From: Bog-473 sp963788585
GTDB lineage: Bacteria > Actinomycetota > Acidimicrobiia > Acidimicrobiales > RAAP-2
Direction: 5' to 3'
Length of the DNA: 64,000 bases
Assembly (NCBI GenBank): GCA_963788585.1
Contig: CAWBHA010000003.1
Coordinates: forward strand, 434,001 to 498,000
The stretch's first letter is position 1. Each line of letters opens with the position of its first letter. A program made the position numbers and the translations under genes. The notes under the pieces were generated by a model that was not told the origin of the DNA, ran no database searches, and worked only from the letters and a program-made list of their open reading frames with translations. Below are positions 16,882-25,109 of this stretch, piece by piece.

Positions 16882-17847
16882 ATGCACGCTAACGCTCGTC
16901 TGACCCCAACTGGCCGATTGACCTTGTGCCTTCGCATCGAAGGAGGCAGGCCAATCGCCCACGTGGCGCCCGAGATGGGCATTTCTCGGGCCACCGGTTA
17001 CAAGTGGTGGAGGCGGTTTTGCGAAGAGGGGGTCGGGGGTCTGGTGGACCGCTCCAGCCGGCCGCACCGCTGTCCCCATCGCACACCAGCTGGCGTTGAG
17101 GCTCAGATCGCCGAACTCCGCTCCGAGCTCAAGCTCGGACCAGCTCGCATCGGTTATCGCCTCGGCGTCGCCCCCTCGACGGTGCATCGCGTTCTCGTGC
17201 GCCTGGGCCTCAACCGGCTCTCATGGATGGATCGCCCGAGCGGTCGGGTGATCCGGCGTTACGAACGTGAGAGTCCGGGCGAACTCGTCCACATCGACAT
17301 CAAAAAGCTCGGCAAGATCCCAGATGGCGGGGGGTGGAAGGTCCTGGGTCGCCAAGCAGGCAAGAAGAACAGCGTCGACTTCAGCGGCTCTGGGCCTCGC
17401 CGGAGGGGTTACGGCTTCATCCACTCGGCCGTCGACGACCACAGCCGGCTGGCTTATTCAGAAATCCTCGCCGACGAGCGCAAGGAGACCGCTGTGGCCT
17501 TTTGGGGTCGAGCCCGGACGTGGTTCGCCCACCACGGCATCATGGTCCAAGAGGTGCTCACCGACAACGGTGCGTGCTATCGCAGCCGGTCCTTCGCAGC
17601 GGCTCTTGGTGGGGTCGAACATCGAAGGACCAGGCCTTATCGACCCCAGACCAATGGGAAAGTCGAACGCTTCAACCGGACCATGCTCGAGGAGTGGGCC
17701 TACGTGAAGCCCTATTCCTCAGAGGCAGACCGCCAGCAGGCCTTCGCTTTCTTCTTGCATCTCTACAATCACCACCGCAGCCACACCGCCCTCGGAGGCA
17801 AGGCCCCGATCAGCCGTGTCGACAACCTGGCTGGTGATTACACCTAG
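16882..17847 (+). mobile_element. IS481-family transposase
   Basis: A 321-aa transposase. An N-terminal helix-turn-helix (ISRATGYKWWRRF) is followed by an rve-type DDE core with Asp in HIDIKKLG, Asp in LTDNGACYRS and Glu in NGKVERFNRTM. The C-terminus ISRVDNLAGDYT is the normal IS481 ending, so it looks complete. AGGAGG precedes the ATG. The stop codon lies at the very edge of the second IS, so this element's right end has been separated or lost. Confidence 0.9.
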
Positions 17848-18992
17848 GTTGTCCTCTCCCCGAGTAGTGGCGATACCTGGGGAAATCCACCTCTGACGCG
17901 CCACGGCGGCGCATCCTTCCGCTTGGAAGAACCACCAACCGAGCAGAAGGAGTACGCCGTCGTGACATCAGATGATGCCCTCTACAAGTACCGCCTGCGC
18001 GTCTTCGCTCTGGCCGGCGAACTCGACAACGTGCAAGCGGCGTGCCGGCTGATGGGGGTGCACCCGTCGACCTATTACCGCTGGCGACGCCAGGTGCTGC
18101 GCTATGGCCTCGAGATCCTACGTCCGCGAGAGCGCCGAAGCCCCAAGATGCCCAACGCCACACCGGTCTTCGTCGAGCAGCGGGTGCTGGCCTTCGCCCT
18201 CGGACACCCGGGCTTTGGCCCCGGGCGCATCGCGGCGGAGCTGCGCCGGGCCAAGTGGGGCGGGATCGGGCTCTCGCCCAACGGGGTCTGGCGGGTGTTG
18301 TGCCGCCACGGGCTCAACACCCGGGCCAAGCGACTGGCCCTCGTCGCCGGCTACAGCGCGCCGCCGTTGGCCCAACGGCCGGCGGCCCCGCCCGAGCGTC
18401 ATATCGAGGCAGATCACCCGGGCCAAGTGGTCCAGATGGACTGCTTCTACGTGGGGCGCCTCTCGGGCACCCAAGGGGCGGTGTGGCAATACACGGCCAT
18501 CGACGTGGCCACCTCCTATGGATGGGCCGAGCTGCACCCCGGTCCGGTCAAGCACCCGAGCTCTCGCTGGACCTCGGCCCTGGCCAACAAGGTCGCTTCG
18601 GACCTGGCCGCTCGGGGCTGGCGCCTCGAGACGGTCACCACCGACCACGGTTCGGAGTTCAAGGGTGACTTCAGCCCCACTCTCGAGAACATCAACGCGC
18701 GTCACCGCCGGATCGTGGCCGGGCGGCCCCAGTCCAACGGCTGCGTCGAACGCCTTCACGAGACGATCCTCGAGGAGTGTTGGAAGCCGACCTTCGCCCG
18801 CCATTTCCTCCCGGGCCTCACCGGCCTGCGCGAGGAGTTGCGCCGTTACCTGCGCTACTACAACACCGACCGGGCACACACCGGTCGACTCACCAAGGGA
18901 CGAACGCCCGAGGAGGTGTTCGGCGCTGCAAAGATGTTCACTCGATAGCGGAAGGAAGCGTCGCTATCTCTCGGGGACAGGACAACCTAGGT
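17846..18992 (+). mobile_element. Second IS element with terminal inverted repeats
   Basis: The ends are CTAGGTTGTCCTCTCCCCGA on the left and its near-perfect reverse complement at ~18970-18992 on the right. Imperfect similarity continues inward. CTAG at both outer edges may be a 4-bp target duplication. It encloses the transposase at 17962 and lies directly against the stop codon of the IS481-type transposase, indicating a nested or abutting insertion. Confidence 0.7.
17962..18948 (+). CDS. Integrase-core (DDE) transposase of the second IS
   Basis: A 328-aa transposase. An N-terminal helix-turn-helix (VQAACRLMGVHPSTYYRWRRQ) precedes an rve core with Asp in VQMDCFYVG, Asp in TTDHGSEFKG and Glu in NGCVERLHETI. 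It belongs to the IS481/IS3-like group. The GTG at 17962 is chosen because GAAGGAG lies about 10 nt upstream. The frame is intact, so the element may still be active. Confidence 0.87.
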   Translation: MTSDDALYKYRLRVFALAGELDNVQAACRLMGVHPSTYYRWRRQVLRYGLEILRPRERRSPKMPNATPVFVEQRVLAFALGHPGFGPGRIAAELRRAKWGGIGLSPNGVWRVLCRHGLNTRAKRLALVAGYSAPPLAQRPAAPPERHIEADHPGQVVQMDCFYVGRLSGTQGAVWQYTAIDVATSYGWAELHPGPVKHPSSRWTSALANKVASDLAARGWRLETVTTDHGSEFKGDFSPTLENINARHRRIVAGRPQSNGCVERLHETILEECWKPTFARHFLPGLTGLREELRRYLRYYNTDRAHTGRLTKGRTPEEVFGAAKMFTR

Positions 18993-19219
18993 CAGAGGCT
19001 GAAGTGGGATCTTCAGAAGGTCGAAGCTCTGTTCAGCGTTGCGTGGTTTGTCGTAGAGGTCGAAGTTGCGAGTTGGCCGCACTCACCAAAGAACCAGGTC
19101 ACAGGCAGAGAGCCGGATCTCCGTCACGGTGGGAGGTTCGACGTGTGCCGCGTAGCTGCGTCAAGCTCGCCGCCAAACTCACATAGAACGACGGACTGGT
19201 GGTAGGCCACTATGGAGTG

Positions 19220-19825
19220 ATGATCGTCGTTGTGGAAGGACCGAGTGCAGCGGGAAAGACAACGTGGTGCCGGCTCTATGTGAGCGACTTTGTTGCTGAA
19301 TACGTCCCGACGAACACCGAACCTGATGGATCTGATCTCGGCGCTCAAGCCGCCTACTGGGCGTCAGTGAACTCACACCGTTGGATGCAAGCTCTTGACC
19401 TCGAGCGGCGTCGCGGACTGGCGGTCTGTGACAGCGATCCTCTGAAGCTGCACTACAGCTGGTCCCTGGCTCGGATCGGGGCAGCACCCCGGCCGCGATT
19501 TGAACACGAGCTGGACGCCACCCGCCGTGCGTTCGCCGCGGGCAGCCTCGGGTTTGCCGATCTCGTGATGGTGTCGATTCCACCTCCAGCGGTCTTACTC
19601 CATCACCGTGACTCTGACATCACGAGGCGACGCCGTTCTTTTGACCTCCACTCGCGGCTTTCGGAGCCGTTGCGAGAGTGGTACCAAGCGGTCGATACCC
19701 TCGACCGCGGTCGGGTCGTCTGGAGCTTGCCTCCCGTCGGCGTACCAGAGCCGATGCCCAGACCTAGAGAGAGGCGTTCCGACGTCGCATTACTCGACAA
19801 GTTGGTGACGATCCTGCCATCCTGA
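19220..19825 (+). CDS. P-loop kinase/AAA-type small ATPase
   Basis: A 201-aa protein beginning MIVVVEGPSAAGKTTW, a Walker A motif at residues 7-15 right at the N-terminus, as in nucleotide and small-molecule kinases. CDSDPLKLHYSW and the Arg-rich ITRRRRSFDLH segment may form the LID region. No exact family is recognised; deoxynucleoside kinase-like or antibiotic phosphotransferase-like proteins are the nearest guesses. The ATG at 19220 is chosen because TGGAG precedes it and the P-loop follows at once. Confidence 0.7.
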   Translation: MIVVVEGPSAAGKTTWCRLYVSDFVAEYVPTNTEPDGSDLGAQAAYWASVNSHRWMQALDLERRRGLAVCDSDPLKLHYSWSLARIGAAPRPRFEHELDATRRAFAAGSLGFADLVMVSIPPPAVLLHHRDSDITRRRRSFDLHSRLSEPLREWYQAVDTLDRGRVVWSLPPVGVPEPMPRPRERRSDVALLDKLVTILPS

Positions 19826-20152
19826 CAGGGGATCGCACACCGAATCTAAGGCCTGACGTCCGGCCTTGCTCCGTAGGGATCGGTAAAATGGACGCTCCTT
19901 CACATCCTGCCCACTCGGCCGGGAAGTCGTCGCCCAGCGATAGGGAAGTCTCATCACTCGAGTTTCAGAGTCCTTCGCGTTCTTCCGCGTCGTTAGCCAC
20001 CGTTCTTCTTAGCTCCTGGCATTATCAGCATGTTCGTAGGGTTCTGCATATCTCGCGGAATGCGCTGTCAGCAAACCCAAACGCAAAGCCAGCTACACAC
20101 AGAAGGTAACAACGTCAACTTGCACCGGACGGCTGTCTAGTGAGACACATCC
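19826..20152. other. Gene-free interval with one hairpin
   Basis: No convincing gene lies here between the kinase and the ABC permease, which converge. The only structure noticed is a hairpin, AAGGCC (19848-19853) and GGCCTT (19862-19867) around an 8-nt loop, which may terminate the kinase transcript. It lacks a T run. Confidence 0.4.
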
Positions 20153-20914
20153 TCAGACGATCTTGCGGTGGTAGGTGGCCATCGCCAGGGTGTACGCGAC
20201 GATAAGGATGCCGAGGCACCAGGCGAGGGCGATCCAGATGTCGGTGCTGACTGGCTGCTGTGTGAAGAGGTCGCGGATCATGTTGACGATGGACGTCACC
20301 GGCTGGTGGTCGGCGAAGGCGCGCACCGGGCCGGGCATGGTGTCGGTGAGCACGAACGCCGAGCTGATGAATGGCAGGAAGATGATGGGGTAGGAGAAGG
20401 CGCCTGCACCCTCCACGGTCTTCGCGGACAGGCCGGCGATGACGGCGATCCAGGTCAGTGCCAGGGTGAACAGAACCAGGATTCCGGCGACGGCAAGCCA
20501 TGCCAGCACCCCCGCCGGTGAGCGGAATCCCATTAGGAGGGAGACGAGCACGACGATCACGAGCGAGATCAGATTGGAGACTACTGAGGTCAGCACGTGC
20601 GCCCACAGCACGCTCGAGCGTGCAATCGGCATGGACTGGAATCGCTCGAAGATTCCACTTTTCATATCCGCGAAGAGCCGGACTGCGGTGTAGGAGATGC
20701 CCATCGCGATCGTGATGAGCAGGATTCCGGGGAGCAGGTAGTTCACATAATGATGCGCCCCGGTGTGGATCGCGCCGCCGAACACGTAGACGAACAGCAG
20801 CATGAGGGCGATCGGCATGATCGCGACCGTGATGATGGTGTCCAGACTGCGCGTGATGTGGCGCATGGACCGGCCGAGCAAGACGATGGTGTCGCCGAAG
20901 AAGTGCGTGGTCAT
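20153..20914 (-). CDS. ABC-2 type transporter permease (DrrB-like)
   Basis: A 253-aa membrane protein with about six helices and the ABC-2 family segments NYLLPGILLITIAMG, FADMKSGIFERFQSMPIARS and a PIIFLPFISSAFV region. It resembles the daunorubicin permease DrrB, which forms the membrane part of a drug efflux pump. It is the last gene of a padR-DUF1048-drrA-drrB operon, 9 bp after the ATPase gene. Confidence 0.9.
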   Translation of the reverse strand: MTTHFFGDTIVLLGRSMRHITRSLDTIITVAIMPIALMLLFVYVFGGAIHTGAHHYVNYLLPGILLITIAMGISYTAVRLFADMKSGIFERFQSMPIARSSVLWAHVLTSVVSNLISLVIVVLVSLLMGFRSPAGVLAWLAVAGILVLFTLALTWIAVIAGLSAKTVEGAGAFSYPIIFLPFISSAFVLTDTMPGPVRAFADHQPVTSIVNMIRDLFTQQPVSTDIWIALAWCLGILIVAYTLAMATYHRKIV

Positions 20915-20923
20915 CTTTGCTCC

Positions 20924-21721
20924 CTAGTTCTGGTTGTGGGCGCTGGCCGCGCCCGCGTTGTCGTCGTTTCCGATGACGGCGAGGAAGATGTCCTCAAGGG
21001 TCGGCTGTTTCTCGACGTATTCGACTTTGGCGGGCGGGAGGAGCCGTTTCAGTTCGGCGAGGGTGCCGTTCGCGATGATCCGGCCCTCATGGAGGATCGC
21101 GATCCGGTCGGCGAGGTGTTCCGCCTCGTCCAGATACTGAGTGGTCAGCAGCACAGTCGTGCCCTGTCCGGCGAGCTCTTTGACGCAGTTCCACACTTCG
21201 ACGCGAGACTGAGGATCGAGCCCGGTGGTCGGTTCGTCCAGGAAGATCACAGGCGGATTCCCGATGAGGCTCATGGCGATGTCCAGGCGGCGGCGCATGC
21301 CTCCGGAATACGTCGACACCCTTCGCTCCGCCGCGTCGGTGAGCGCGAAGCGGGCTATCAGGTCATCAGCGATCTGGCCGGCGTCCTTGAGGTGCCGCAA
21401 CCGGGCCACCAGCACCAGGTTCTCTCGCCCGGTGAGGATTTCGTCCACGGCTGCGAACTGCCCGGTGAGGCCGATGGACTCCCGCACGTTTGCCGGTTGC
21501 GTGCTGACGTCGAACCTGTCTACGGTCGCCGTCCCCGAGTCGGGCTTGAGCAGCGTGGACAGGATATTGACGACAGTGGTCTTGCCTGCGCCGTTCGAGC
21601 CGAGCAGGGCGAAGATGCTGCCTCGCGCCACGTCGAAATCAACACCGCGCAGCACGCGCAGGTCCTTGTACGACTTCTCCAGACCCTGCACGTCGATCGC
21701 CTGGTCTAGCTGTGTTGTCAT
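20924..21721 (-). CDS. ABC transporter ATP-binding protein (DrrA family)
   Basis: A 265-aa ATPase with Walker A GSNGAGKTT (41-49), signature YSGGMRRRLDIAMSL, Walker B VIFLDEPTTGLDP and the switch TTQYLDEAEHLADR. The C-terminal VEYVEKQPTLEDIFLAV is characteristic of the daunorubicin-resistance DrrA type. It overlaps the DUF1048 gene by 4 bp and precedes the permease, with which it should form the pump. Confidence 0.92.
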   Translation of the reverse strand: MTTQLDQAIDVQGLEKSYKDLRVLRGVDFDVARGSIFALLGSNGAGKTTVVNILSTLLKPDSGTATVDRFDVSTQPANVRESIGLTGQFAAVDEILTGRENLVLVARLRHLKDAGQIADDLIARFALTDAAERRVSTYSGGMRRRLDIAMSLIGNPPVIFLDEPTTGLDPQSRVEVWNCVKELAGQGTTVLLTTQYLDEAEHLADRIAILHEGRIIANGTLAELKRLLPPAKVEYVEKQPTLEDIFLAVIGNDDNAGAASAHNQN

Positions 21722-22107
21722 CGGGATATTCCTTCGCTTCCGGTGTCTTCTTCCTCGGCGCGCGCGATGGCCTCGGTCAGCCGCTTCCGCACACGGGCAG
21801 TGACGTAGCCACCCTCCGAGTAGTTCTTAGCGAACGCCTCGACGAACTCCATCGGGTCCTCCCCGACGATCTCGCGGATTGGCGTTCCGTCCGCTGCGGC
21901 CTGTTCGAACAGGTCGGCGAGGTCTTCGAGCATCGACACTGCGCGGTCGCCGTCGGTCGGCACGAAGTGCATCAGGCACCGCTCGATCGCTTCGACCGCT
22001 GTGCGGTAGCTCTCGGGAAGCCGACGCGTGCGCGCCTTGTACGCCCTCCAGCGCTTCTTGTCGCCGATTACCTTCGAGATGAATCTGCTCTTTTCGACAT
22101 CGGACAT
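21718..22107 (-). CDS. DUF1048 domain protein
   Basis: A 129-aa protein of the DUF1048 family: FISKVIGDKKRWRAYKARTRRLPESYR, an ERCLMHFVP segment, and GEDPMEFVEAFAKNYSEGGY. Such proteins are routinely encoded between PadR regulators and DrrAB-type transporters, as here. The biochemical role is not known; a link to regulation of the pump is inferred from position. The stop overlaps the ATPase start (4 bp). Confidence 0.88.
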   Translation of the reverse strand: MSDVEKSRFISKVIGDKKRWRAYKARTRRLPESYRTAVEAIERCLMHFVPTDGDRAVSMLEDLADLFEQAAADGTPIREIVGEDPMEFVEAFAKNYSEGGYVTARVRKRLTEAIARAEEEDTGSEGISR

Positions 22108-22109
22108 GG

Positions 22110-22439
22110 CTACTTTCCTCCTTCGCGGAGCTGTTCGAGCTGTTCGGTGAGGAAGCTCCAGGTCCTCCAGAACTCTTCGAGATATTCCTGTCCCTGAGCG
22201 TTGAGGGAGTACACCTTGCGCGGCGGCCCCTTCTCGGAGGGGACCTTCTCCACCTCGACGAGGCCGCGCTGCTCGATCCTGATGAGCAGCGCGTAGACGG
22301 TCCCTTCGGCGATTTCGGAGAAGCCCTTCTCCCGCAGCCATGCCGTGATCTCGTAGCCGTACGCGGCTCGGCCGGATAAGAAGGCGAGAACGATGCCCTC
22401 AAGCGTCCCCTTGAGCATCTCCGTCACCTGCTTGCCCAT
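22110..22439 (-). CDS. PadR-family transcriptional regulator
   Basis: A 109-aa PadR winged-helix protein: LKGTLEGIVLAFLSGRAAYGYEIT, EIAEGTVYALLIRIEQRGLVE, then EKGPPRKVYSLNAQG. It most likely represses its own efflux operon and is released by a drug ligand. The ATG at 22439 is preferred to an upstream one because GTGAGGTGG lies just before it. It is 2 bp from the DUF1048 gene. An inverted repeat in front of it is a plausible operator. Confidence 0.9.
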   Translation of the reverse strand: MGKQVTEMLKGTLEGIVLAFLSGRAAYGYEITAWLREKGFSEIAEGTVYALLIRIEQRGLVEVEKVPSEKGPPRKVYSLNAQGQEYLEEFWRTWSFLTEQLEQLREGGK

Positions 22440-22449
22440 GGACCACCTC

Positions 22450-22495
22450 ACTACTCAGTAATATTGACTACTGGTACATAGTAACACTGAATAGT
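22450..22495. promoter_or_regulatory. Probable PadR operator (10-bp inverted repeat)
   Basis: ACTACTCAGT (22450-22459) and ACTGAATAGT (22486-22495) are inverted repeats with one mismatch around an AT-rich centre. They lie 10 bp upstream of the padR start, where autorepression would be expected. Confidence 0.5.
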
Positions 22496-22540
22496 CGAGA
22501 TTCAAGCCAGGACCGAAAGCAGGCCCGGACGGTAGAACAA

Positions 22541-22588
22541 GTCATGGTTGACATGTTAGGGATCGTTCCCTAACATGTCAACCATGAC
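22541..22588. promoter_or_regulatory. Palindromic promoter-operator at the tetR start
   Basis: There are perfect 22-bp arms at 22541-22562 and 22567-22588 around the 4-nt centre TCGT. Within it, TTGACA (22548-22553), a 17-bp spacer and TAACAT (22571-22576) form a near-consensus promoter. Because of the symmetry, an equivalent promoter faces left toward padR. The right arm covers both candidate ATG codons of the TetR gene, and ATG 22584 lies 7 nt after the -10 box, as in leaderless genes. Confidence 0.75.
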
Positions 22589-23252
22589 CCCCCGTCAGAC
22601 GAAGCCAGTCAGCCCTCCGGCCCGGCGGTCCTCGGCTCAGACCCGCGATCACATCCTCCAAGTCGCCGGAGATCTCTTCTACTGGGAAGGCATTCGGGCT
22701 ACGGGGATCGATCGCGTGGCGTCACAAGCCGACGTTGCCCCAACCACTCTCTACCGGTTGTTCGCCTCAAAAGATGATCTTGTTGCTGCATACGTTGAGC
22801 AGTGCAGCATGAGATACAGAGCTCTGCTGTCGGCCGCGAGCTCGCCTGCCGCGGGAACTCCTCGAGATCGGATTCTCGCCGTCATCGACGCCTTCGAGGA
22901 CGAGGTCCTTTCCGGCGCGTGTCGCGGTTGCCCGTTCCTGATGGTGATCGCCGAGTTCCCTGACCCACAAAGTGCGGCGCACGTCAATGCCGTTGCTCAC
23001 AAAGCTTGGCTGCGGGAACTCTTCCTCGGGCTCGTGGATGAACTGGCATTGTCGACTGGGCTCAGCGATTCGGGGCCGCTTGCTGATCGCCTAATGCTCG
23101 TCTCTGAGGGCATCTACGGTTCCGTGCAGTCACTCGGCCCGACTGGCCCTGCAAGGCAAGGACGCGTCATCGCCGAACTGCTGCTTGACGCTTCGAACGA
23201 AGTGACGCCGAGTGGGTCGACGGTCCCCAAAAGTGGATCTGGCGCAAAATGA
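22584..23252 (+). CDS. TetR/AcrR-family transcriptional regulator
   Basis: A 222-aa regulator. The TetR helix-turn-helix is clear: TRDHILQVAGDLFYWEGIRATGIDRVASQADVAPTTLYRLFASKDDLV. The ligand domain contains a Cys-rich patch (SGACRGCPFLMV). The ATG at 22584 fits a leaderless start from the palindromic promoter; the ATG at 22575 would also be in frame. Location of the palindrome over the start argues for tight autoregulation. The next small ORF overlaps its stop by ATGA. Confidence 0.88.
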   Translation: MTPRQTKPVSPPARRSSAQTRDHILQVAGDLFYWEGIRATGIDRVASQADVAPTTLYRLFASKDDLVAAYVEQCSMRYRALLSAASSPAAGTPRDRILAVIDAFEDEVLSGACRGCPFLMVIAEFPDPQSAAHVNAVAHKAWLRELFLGLVDELALSTGLSDSGPLADRLMLVSEGIYGSVQSLGPTGPARQGRVIAELLLDASNEVTPSGSTVPKSGSGAK

Positions 23253-23584
23253 CGACGACCCCTTGGATGTTGGAGAAGCTCGCGGCTAGCCGAATGGCCG
23301 ATCGAGAAGCGAAGGCGACCGCGTATCGCAGGGCCATGCGTCCAGCTATGGCGCAATCCGCTACGAGGGCAAGTCGGCGATTCGTTGTTACACGCAAGGC
23401 TGGCCACATCCTCATTTCGATCGGATGCCGGCTCGCCGGGCCCGAGGATGCAGTCACCGACGAATCATCCTCGATCCGACTCCAACACGGTCGACGATCC
23501 AATAGGAGGCAGACATATGACGCAAGCCCATCACCAAGCGCACATCCGACGCTCGATCGAGGATGTGTTCGACTTTCTCGCTGA
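23249..23584 (+). CDS. Small hypothetical protein coupled to tetR
   Basis: A 111-aa ORF whose ATG overlaps the tetR stop (ATGA). The first ~70 residues (LEKLAASRMADREAKATAYRR, then HILISIGCRLAGPE) resemble short basic actinobacterial proteins often found beside regulators. The C-terminal part overlaps the next gene by 68 bp and may not be meaningful. No function is recognised. Confidence 0.4.
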   Translation: MTTTPWMLEKLAASRMADREAKATAYRRAMRPAMAQSATRASRRFVVTRKAGHILISIGCRLAGPEDAVTDESSSIRLQHGRRSNRRQTYDASPSPSAHPTLDRGCVRLSR

Positions 23585-23981
23585 CGGTTCGAATAATGCC
23601 GCTTGGCAACCGTCTGTGATCAGCACCACGGCGGACGGGAAGTCCATTGGAGTGGGGTCCACATTTCACCAGATGATCCGACATCCCTTCGGCTACAGGA
23701 TCTCGTCCGATTACCGAATCACTGAATATGACCGCCCATTCGAACTGACTTTCGACATCACCTCCGGCGGTCCCCTACGCCCGACCCTGAACTTTGCGCT
23801 GACACGAGTCGGCGATGAGGCAACGAATGTACGATGGACGCTCACGTATCGTGCTGGAGGTCTTGGCACCCTGGCTCGACCTGTTCTCGCCCTACTCGAT
23901 CCCCTGTTCGCGTGGGAGACGTCGAGGGTCGAGCGGGCCAGAGAAATACTCGAAACGGCGAGCCAGGGCGTTTGGGCATGA
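23517..23981 (+). CDS. SRPBCC-family protein (polyketide cyclase/START-like)
   Basis: A 154-aa protein. IRRSIEDVFDFLADGSNNAAWQPSV is the classic SRPBCC opening, followed by GVGSTFHQ and YRITEYDRPFELTFD; the fold has a deep hydrophobic ligand cavity. AGGAGG lies upstream of the ATG. The stop lies at the edge of inverted-repeat copy 2, so the gene is fused by position to the duplicated segment. It probably binds or acts on a small hydrophobic compound. Confidence 0.82.
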   Translation: MTQAHHQAHIRRSIEDVFDFLADGSNNAAWQPSVISTTADGKSIGVGSTFHQMIRHPFGYRISSDYRITEYDRPFELTFDITSGGPLRPTLNFALTRVGDEATNVRWTLTYRAGGLGTLARPVLALLDPLFAWETSRVERAREILETASQGVWA

Positions 23982-24148
23982 CCGCGGCCTCGCTTTCGGC
24001 TTTGCTGGACTCGCCCTGACGGTCGCTGGCGTCTCGCTGGGGTTGACAATCTACCAACTGCGGAGTCAGCGAGTGACACTCGTGACTTGTGAGTGCCTGG
24101 AAGATTAATGATTCTCGTCACTGGGGCTACGGGCCATATCGGACGGCC
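23979..24148 (+). repeat. Inverted repeat copy 2 (about 170 bp)
   Basis: This is the counterpart of 7752-7921 in opposite orientation. The membrane-peptide sequence (GLALTVAGVSLGLTIYQLRS) is still readable, but two extra bases after ATGACCG put it out of frame with the nearby ATG. The repeat ends 41 bp inside the NmrA-like gene. Confidence 0.8.
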
Positions 24149-24962
24149 ACTCGTCTACGAACTTGAGGCCAGAGGCGCAACATTCCGCATTCTTGCTCGC
24201 GACCGCGACAAGACTCTGGCGTTGTTTCCCTCTGCAGACATCGTTGAGGCTGATCTCGACAAATCACGATCCGTCGCAGCCGCGATGGACGGTGCAGAGC
24301 GGATCTTCCTTTTGAACCCGGGTATCGGCACAGAGCACACATCCAACATCGTCTCCGCAGCGACAAATACTCGCGTGCGCCACATCGTTCTGCTCTCGTC
24401 GCTCTACGCCGGCCAGAATCCGATTCCGTCCATGGGCCGATGGCACCACGAGCGCGAGCAGATCCTTGAGTCCTCAGGAATACCGAACACGTTCCTACGA
24501 CCGGGCGGTTTCATGACCAATCTATTCGAATGGATCCCAACCATTCGAGAAGGCTTCGTCTTAGATCCAATCGGTCCTGGTCGTGTCGCGCTAATCGATC
24601 CGAAGGATGTAGCGGCAAGCGTCGCCGTGGTTCTCACCGAATCCGGCCACGAAGGAAACCGGTACGTGCTCACTGGCAATGAGCCACTCACGGTGGCCGA
24701 GCAGACCGAAATACTGGCCCGCGTACTCGATCGCCCTATCGAGGTTCGCGCGCCAAAGAGTGTCTCCGATGCCGTGAGCTTCAGATATCCACAAGGGGCG
24801 CCGCCGGCACTCGCCGAAGCCTTGGTCGAGAGTTTGGAGCATCTGCGAGCCGATACCGTCGGGCTGCGCACGCAGAGCGTACGGCACCTTCTCCGGCGGG
24901 AACCCGGAACGCTCGCCAACTGGTGTGCGCGCAATGCAAGTGAGTTTCGCCTTTTCGACTGA
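24108..24962 (+). CDS. NmrA-like NAD(P)-binding protein
   Basis: A 284-aa Rossmann protein starting MILVTGATGHIGRPLVYELE, the GxxGxxG dinucleotide site at the N-terminus. IFLLNPG and IVLLSSLYAGQNP follow, as in the NmrA/quinone oxidoreductase QorB group of atypical SDRs. It lacks the full YxxxK pair, which suggests a redox sensor or quinone/NADPH-dependent reductase. The ATG overlaps the TAA of the degraded membrane peptide. HxlR regulators commonly sit beside such genes; here the hxlR copy is 16 kb away at the other repeat. Confidence 0.85.
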   Translation: MILVTGATGHIGRPLVYELEARGATFRILARDRDKTLALFPSADIVEADLDKSRSVAAAMDGAERIFLLNPGIGTEHTSNIVSAATNTRVRHIVLLSSLYAGQNPIPSMGRWHHEREQILESSGIPNTFLRPGGFMTNLFEWIPTIREGFVLDPIGPGRVALIDPKDVAASVAVVLTESGHEGNRYVLTGNEPLTVAEQTEILARVLDRPIEVRAPKSVSDAVSFRYPQGAPPALAEALVESLEHLRADTVGLRTQSVRHLLRREPGTLANWCARNASEFRLFD

Positions 24963-25109
24963 TTTTCTATGGGAAGTGCTGCTGCCAAGCGGTTTGGGCC
25001 TTACAAGCCAGAAGAAATAGCGGATTCTCATGCAGATCCCGAAGAGTCAAATCGAGGATCTCAGTTGAGGGCCTACGCTGGGTAGGACCAAAGTATGCGA
25101 GCTTGATCC

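Noticed and set aside
19888..20109. Open frame of 73 codons between the kinase and ABC permease
   Set aside because: No ribosome site, no recognisable motif and codon use unlike neighbouring genes.
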